Shown here piece by piece: positions 58,387 through 64,000 of a DNA stretch of 64,000 nucleotides. Within the stretch, counting starts at the first letter, position 1. The number at the start of each line of letters is the position of its first letter. Made by a program: the position numbers and the translations under genes. The DNA comes from Pyrus communis. Its lineage: Eukaryota > Streptophyta > Magnoliopsida > Rosales > Rosaceae. The notes beneath the pieces are model-generated. The model was not told the origin of the DNA. It saw nothing but the letters and a program-made list of their open reading frames with translations, and made no database searches. The DNA lies in assembly GCF_963583255.1 (NCBI RefSeq), contig NC_084809.1, positions 5,069,501-5,133,500 of the forward strand. The letters run 5' to 3'.

Positions 58387-59766
58387 TTATTCTTCCTCAG
58401 CATCTGCTTCTGCAAAATTCAATTCCTGGCAAACCTCCCCATTGGTGCTAAAGTAGGATTTCATCCCAACCAATTCAGCAACCCTTTTGGCTGGCCCCGA
58501 ACCCCTCGGAGTATCAACACCACATTGGACAGTCTTAATTTTTGGAAGCACATCTCCTATCTCAGCAACAACTGAAGGTGACTTACCATCCTCCGCCACA
58601 CCTTGGTACACCACTACCTCACTTGGAATCTCCCACCTCTTCTTCACCCGGCACTCCGGTCCTTGACTCCTGGACATTTCACGGCCAATGCCACGCGGCT
58701 TCCCTGCCAAGGATACCCGCCTCTTGTCACACCTCTTGCTGTCATCCTTGTCATCCTCGGGCCAAGACCGCTTCCGGCCATCACTCACTGCCGAATTCCC
58801 TATCTGATTGTACCTGCTAGGCACAACCCTCCCAGGCTTGAATGGTGTTTTCTTGGCAGCCGCAGACTTCTCGGCTCCGTCTTTAAAAAGCTTCTTGGGT
58901 TCAATTGATGCAAGAACCTTGTCTTCCTTCTTCACAGGTCTCTTAGACCCTCCAACAGTAGTCGCAGCCTGTTTAGGAGCTTGAACCTTGGACACAGTTT
59001 TCCGTGATTTCGGGCTCAAACTCAAACTCTTGCCCCTCTCTTTTGTAGCCCTCAATTCATCAATGTCTTGAAGCTTCCAAAAGCAAGATTTCCGGCGACT
59101 CTGCGTTGCCTGAACAGGGGTGATCTCGAGCTTACTCGGCCTCCGAAATCCTGCTCCAGCTATAATCTCAGAGGGCCCCAAACTCATTCCTCTCCGATTA
59201 ACCTTTGGCCTCACACTCATCATCAAAGACTCAATCTTTTTCAGCCCGTCCAAATTCTTCACACTCTGTTTCGGCTCCATGAACTTCGCCGCCACAACCC
59301 TTCCGCGCTTCTCTACCGCCTTCTCGTTTCTCTCAGCCTTTACGAGTTTAAGCGCTTCGAGCCTCGAATTCAATCGACTAATCTCCTTCTCAATCTCTTC
59401 AATTTCAGCATCGATCTTTCCCTCATCTCGAACTTTCTCTTCTCTTTCTTCAACCTTCCCAATACCCTTCTTCTTCGCGACCACCGAGATGGGCTCAAGA
59501 TTCGTATTTGTGTCCAGCGGCTTGAAGGGCACCGAAGATTTGACACAGACAGGGGTTTTCAGAATCTCTGGGCTCAGATTCTCTTTGCTGCAACCCGAAT
59601 CAAACGACTCGGAAGAACGATTCAGCGAAAGGGGTTGCAGTAGCTCGGACCAGGAAGCTTTGATGACGGAGGAGCCGCCTACGGAGTCTTCGTTGTCGAA
59701 GGCGGCGTTGTTCCATACCTGAAGGTCTGGTGCGTTAATGACGTCTGGGTATTCAACAACACTCAT
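58387..59766 (-). CDS. Uncharacterised plant-specific basic protein with coiled coil, intronless
   Basis: A single 459-residue frame starts at 59766 with MSVVEYPDVINAPDLQVWNN. The N-terminal motif NAPDLQVWNNAAF is one I associate with conserved but unnamed plant proteins. Residues about 115-150 (EIEEIEKEISRLNSRLEALK) form a heptad-like coiled coil. The rest is rich in K, R and S with nuclear-localisation-type clusters (KRPVKK, GRKRSW, KRCDKRR) and an RRKSCFWKLQDID motif. A nuclear or cytoskeleton-binding role is possible, but no catalytic domain is visible and I do not name a function. Antisense frames up to 200 codons are shadows of its codon pattern. The divergent AT-rich region above 59766 would hold its promoter. 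Confidence 0.85.
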   Translation of the reverse strand: MSVVEYPDVINAPDLQVWNNAAFDNEDSVGGSSVIKASWSELLQPLSLNRSSESFDSGCSKENLSPEILKTPVCVKSSVPFKPLDTNTNLEPISVVAKKKGIGKVEEREEKVRDEGKIDAEIEEIEKEISRLNSRLEALKLVKAERNEKAVEKRGRVVAAKFMEPKQSVKNLDGLKKIESLMMSVRPKVNRRGMSLGPSEIIAGAGFRRPSKLEITPVQATQSRRKSCFWKLQDIDELRATKERGKSLSLSPKSRKTVSKVQAPKQAATTVGGSKRPVKKEDKVLASIEPKKLFKDGAEKSAAAKKTPFKPGRVVPSRYNQIGNSAVSDGRKRSWPEDDKDDSKRCDKRRVSLAGKPRGIGREMSRSQGPECRVKKRWEIPSEVVVYQGVAEDGKSPSVVAEIGDVLPKIKTVQCGVDTPRGSGPAKRVAELVGMKSYFSTNGEVCQELNFAEADAEEE

Positions 59767-60897
59767 TTTCGCTCACTGGGTTCGAACGATTTGAGGAGGA
59801 TATGGAAGATTAGATGATGGGTTCTTGTACTGTAACTGCTGATTTGCGATTCTTGGATGAGAGAGAGAAAGAGAGAGGATATTGATTTTCTCTGTATTTT
59901 GAGATTTTTGACCGTTGGGAAGAAATTTAGACGTTGGGGCCAGCCTGAGACTCCGTGTAATCGTAGCCGTTGGATGCTAAACGGCTCCTATAGACGCTCC
60001 GATTTGAGTTAAAGTTTGTTTTCTATACGAGATTTAATGTTTTCTCTCGTGTTTTTGGACACATTCGTTTTTACCTTTTACGTATATATTTTTGGGAGTT
60101 TTAACAAAAAGACGTATTACTGTTTATTTTAACAAAAAATTATATTTTTATATTAAAAAATCAAATCTGATACTATTCACTTTATCCTTTATTTTGTCTT
60201 TATCGTTAAAACTAAAAGTTTTAAAGCCATTTTCATTAGTTTTCCTTATATTTTTTTGGGTCAGAGATTTTATTACGCAGACCAGTGCTCTATTTCTTAG
60301 AAACTATAATTTTGTTCCGGAATAACGGTTCGGTGCATTAAATGTAATAATTAGAAATTTGAAGAAAAAAAATGCAACCAGTATTGTTACATTTGGTGCG
60401 ACGGGTCGTGTTTCTAACACACTGAAAATTTTCTAATACCAAATGTCCATGATTTATGAGTTCAAACCTTTTGCACTTACAATTCTATATAGCATCTCTA
60501 TGCCCAGACCCATTTGTTGACACTTGATAATTTATTTAAGATTGCTACTAGACCCACTTCATTGTCCTACTTCTACACCCACAGTATAATCTTACCCACC
60601 ATAAAAATTAAAAAAACTAAAATCCTATTAATCCACCCTATTATTCCTAAAATAACCTCAAATATCTAAATCCTTTTTTTTTTTCCACCCTAACTGCATC
60701 ATTTGTGTACGTGCAAGTTGCCACGCCGCACGAGTCCAACGACCTCGATGATGTTTCCAGTACCAGCTTCCACCTTTGTCGGGAGTCATCGTGGCGACCT
60801 CGCTAAGAATTTGACAGCCGCAGACGAACGGGAGAGTGAGGATCTTACTCTCGTCGACGTAGTCTAAGCCAATGGCTTCAAGGATTTAGGCCTCGAT
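59767..60897. other. Upstream region of the - strand gene, with a MITE
   Basis: Promoter-side DNA, a second copy of the MITE-like repeat at 60093-60247, then AT-rich intergenic sequence. About 60700-60860 is GC-richer and may be part of a gene fragment, but no frame is recognisable. Confidence 0.5.
60093..60247 (+). repeat. MITE-like repeat, copy 2
   Basis: Inverse of the repeat at 56430-56590. It holds TTTTAACAAAAA, TACTATTCACTTTATCC, TATTTTGTCTTTATCGTTAA and AACTAAAAGTTTTAAA in the matching order. Confidence 0.65.
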
Positions 60898-61195
60898 GAA
60901 TGTAAAACTTTAAGGACTCAATGTTTCACTTCAATTGCCTACCTTTTCAAAGAGAGGTTGCATGTATTTATATTCAACTCCAGATTACATCAGGGAATGA
61001 AATCCCTATTTACAAGGAAGATTCAAAATTCAAAATACAAACAGAAGCACTAAATAAGTTACAGACTGTTTGACCATACAACAAATATTTGAAGAAGTCC
61101 TACACTTAGCCAACTTCTGTAAAGATAAGAATTACAAAACAACTCAAACAGTTGAAGTAGTGTTGACTGCAGCTGTACCACGACTTGGTCTAACA
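60898..61195 (-). repeat. LTR at the 3' end of a - strand copia element
   Basis: Read on the - strand, a polypurine tract (TTGCGGGGGGA) ends at 61196 and TGTTAGACC begins the LTR at 61195. A TATAAATACATGC box is at about 60963-60975. The far end at about 60898 (CA on the - strand) is a guess, since the matching LTR is outside the window. Confidence 0.6.
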
Positions 61196-64000
61196 TCCCC
61201 CCGCAAGCTAATAGTTAGAGGAACAACTGGAAGCTTGAATACAAGCAATTTGAACCGAGATGAAGATAGCCCTTTGGTGAAAAGATCGGTTACTTGATCT
61301 TGTGAGAAAATATAATTGACAAGTAACTGACCTCGAACCACCTTCTCCCTAACATAGTGATAATCAACCTCCAAGTGTTTGGTACGAGAGTGGAAAACCG
61401 GATTAGAAGCTAGGGCTATCAAAGACACATTATCACACCATATCGCGGGTCGAACAAGATGCAAGTGTAGGTCCCTAAATAAAGATCTTAACCATGATAG
61501 CTCAGCAGCAGTGTAGGCCAGTTGCCTATATTCGACTTCAGCACTCGACCTAGAAATTGTCTTTTGCTTCTTGGAACTCCAGGAAACAAGATTTGAACCC
61601 AAATAAATACAGTAACCACCAGTGGAATGTCTTGTATCTGGATTCCCAGCATAATTAGAATCAAAATAGGTTATAAGTTGTGAACCACCAGGTTTGTACA
61701 AGAGACCATGATTGTAAGTGGCCTTTAAATAACGAAGAATCCTCTTGACTGTTGTCCAATGAGTTGTCTTTGGAGAATGCATAAATTGATAAACTTGATT
61801 TACTGCATAAGATAAATTAGGTCGTGTGATGGTTAGATACTACAGTGCTCCAACAACAGTTCTATACATCTCTGGATTCTCATGAGGATCACCATCATAC
61901 GCACTGAGTTTCTGTCCAGATGGCACCGGAGTAGAGATGGGTTTGGCTTCTGTGAACTTGGTCATTTTTAGCAAATCCAAAGCATATTTGGATTGACTCA
62001 AATGCATATGACTACCATCATACTTAACTTCCATGCCCAAAAAGTAATTTAAGGAACCCAAATCTTTCATGGAAAACAAAGTTCCCAGTTTCTTAATTAG
62101 GCGAGACATTTCATAAGAATTATTACCTGTGATCAAGATGTCATCGACATATATAAGAAGGATCAGGTATACCCCTTGCTGGTTAAACGTGAACAAGCTG
62201 TAGTCACACGTGGATTCTTGGAAACCCAATTGAAGCAAGAACTCTGAGAACCTTTGGAACCAAGCCCTCGGTGCTTGCTTTAGACCGTAAATGCCTCGCT
62301 GCAACTTACAAACATGATTAGGATATTGCTTGTCAATGAAACCTGACGGTTGACGCATATATACCTCTTCATTAAGATACCCGTGCAGAAATGCGTTATG
62401 TACATCTAATTGTCGAACATGCCATCTCTTGGATACAACAAGACTAAGAACAAGGCGGATTGTACTGTGCTTGACCACATGACTGAAAGTCTCTATGTTA
62501 TCCACCTCAGGCTTCTGATGGAAACCATTGGCTATAAGACAGGCTTAATGTCTCTCAATGGAACCGTCGGCACGTCTCTTAATCTTGAACACCCACTTGT
62601 TAGGAAGAAGGTTCATTTTAGGATTAAGGCACCAAACTCCAAGTTCCACACCGTTGCAAAGCATTAAACTCCTGCATCATAGCATTCCTCCACTCTTGAT
62701 GCTTTACCGCCTGACTGAAACATGTCGGTTCCACAACAATATTGTTAATAGAAACATTCATGGCATATTTATGGTTTGGTTTTTGGATTCCAGCACATGA
62801 TCTAGTTGTCATGGGATGCTGTGACAACGAAGCCAGGTTCGGTGCAACAACAGGTGAAGGTTGAATTGGCAATGGTTCAATGTTGACCACCTCTTGCTCA
62901 TTTGATTGTGGGCTAGGATTAGTAGGGTGTGGTGGAGTCACAGGTTCATTGGAACTTGGAATAGGTATTTGGGTAGTGGGATTTTGGATTGAGGGGTGTG
63001 GTAGAGTCACAGGTTCATTGGAACTTGGAATAGGTATTTGTGGGGTGGGATTTTGGATTGAGGGCATCGTGTTTTGAGTAGTAGGGACATGATTAATATT
63101 TGTGGCTACAATGGTGGATGAGAGATCATGGGACTCTATAGGCATCGGGGAGACTGGAGAGTGCTGAAATTATGGGAATCGTAAACAACAAATTAGGAGA
63201 TTGAGCTTTTTGATTGACGTTTTCCTGGGAAGATGTGAGATCCTGACAAGTAAATTCGTCTCCTAGAAAAATCCAAGCATTTGTATCCTTGATGATTCAA
63301 GGAATAACCTAAGAAAACACATGATTTGGATTTTGGTTGAAGTTTGTTTTGTGAATAAGGCACTAACCAAGGAAAACATCTACAACCAAAAATTTTTAGC
63401 ATATGATAATTTGGTGTTCGTTTAAACCATTCTTCAAATGGTGATGTGTTTGACAAAACTCTTGTTGGCAACCTATTGATTAAATATGTGGCCATTGAAC
63501 AAGCATCGAACCAATACTTATTGGGCATGTGAGATTGAGAAAGCATAACAACACTGGTTTCAATAATATGACGATGTTTTCTTTCCGCAAGACCGTTTTG
63601 TTCAGCATGTTTAGGACAAGAAAATCTTTGAGAAATCCCATGGACAACAAGAAATTGTTGAAATGCATGGCTTTTGTATTCACCTCCTTCATCGCATTAA
63701 AGGGTTTTGATGGATAAATTCAACATGTTTTCGACCTTTGCCTTAAATTTGATAAAAATATCACACACTTCAGACTTGTGTTTCATTGGAAATATCCATG
63801 AGTATCGAATCATCCACAAAGAGCAAATAATAATGAAAACCTTCAATTGAAATGACCGGTGAACACCAAACATCAGAATGTAAGAGTTGCAATGGAAATT
63901 AAGAAACAGACTCCGACAAAGTGAAAGGTAACTTAGTACTCTTTCCTAAAGGACATGACAGACAGAAATCTACATTTGAAGTACCATGAACTGGTACTAA
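61196..64000 (-). pseudogene. Degenerate Ty1-copia pol, truncated by the window edge
   Basis: On the - strand, from high to low coordinates: integrase C-terminal region (about 63690-63193, FEEWFKRTPNYHMLKIFGC), a proline-rich linker with a duplicated NPTTQIPIPSSNEPVT motif (about 63060-62900), reverse transcriptase (about 62740-61840, with YVDDILITGNN), and RNase H (61782 to about 61200, SSAEVEYRQLAYTAAEL). Frames change between the 63193, 62624 and 62505 segments. An in-frame TAG at 61840-61842 splits RT from RNase H. The sequence is clearly different from the + strand element at 36935 (a different lineage). Confidence 0.88.

Noticed and set aside
59068..59722. Antisense frames of 191 and 200 codons
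   Set aside because: They lie opposite the 459-residue gene and reflect its codon composition, with no domain of their own.

Overview
The window is nuclear plant DNA. It is AT-rich and has intron-bearing genes with canonical plant splice sites, a large load of plant transposons, and a fragment of chloroplast petA. A Cassandra retrotransposon with 5S-like LTRs, together with the style of the repeats, points to a dicot, most likely Rosaceae tribe Maleae (apple or pear). That last step is recognition from memory, not proof.

The backbone is a four-copy tandem array of one unit. Each unit has an upstream spacer, a G-type lectin S-receptor-like kinase (S-RLK) gene on the + strand, a conserved downstream spacer and, where kept, the promoter and first exon of an NDB-type mitochondrial NAD(P)H dehydrogenase. 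Copy A (4950-8153) and copy B (11004-14175) read through completely once spliced. Copy C (24232-27468) has a nonsense codon in the kinase N-lobe. Copy D (47110-50165) has one near the kinase C-lobe. Only the last unit is followed by a whole NDB gene (51486-55249, ten exons, 580 residues, NDB1-like). Units 2 and 3 keep only an orphan first exon, so the duplication breakpoint lay inside NDB intron 1.

Transposons interrupted the array at positions that the sister units show empty. Upstream of copy A lie a copia LTR end, a gene-capturing TIR element with an eIF3k fragment, and hAT-type MITEs. The A-B spacer holds plastid petA DNA. The B-C spacer holds a 4.4 kb PIF/Harbinger element, an NSR-like first-exon fragment, a cluster of candidate small structured RNAs and a Mutator-type MITE. 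The C-D spacer holds an 8.6 kb hAT-ended composite (probable Helitron, 345-bp satellite array, Cassandra), a 4.9 kb Ty1-copia element and a gypsy-like solo LTR. Nearly every element has clear target-site duplications.

The right end (55250-64000) has a minisatellite, nested MITEs, a possible PPR fragment, one intronless gene on the - strand for an uncharacterised basic coiled-coil protein (58387-59766), and a degenerate copia element running off the window on the - strand.

Functionally, S-RLKs are plasma-membrane receptor kinases of recognition or defence type, and the twin W-boxes before them fit WRKY control. NDB1 oxidises cytosolic NADPH at the outer face of the inner mitochondrial membrane. 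Their adjacency looks like an accident of duplication rather than a pathway. No CRISPR, tRNA gene or functional rRNA gene was found. I saw no clear new multi-gene system. The most novel candidates are the covarying RNA hairpin family (22434-23027) and the satellite-bearing hAT composite.
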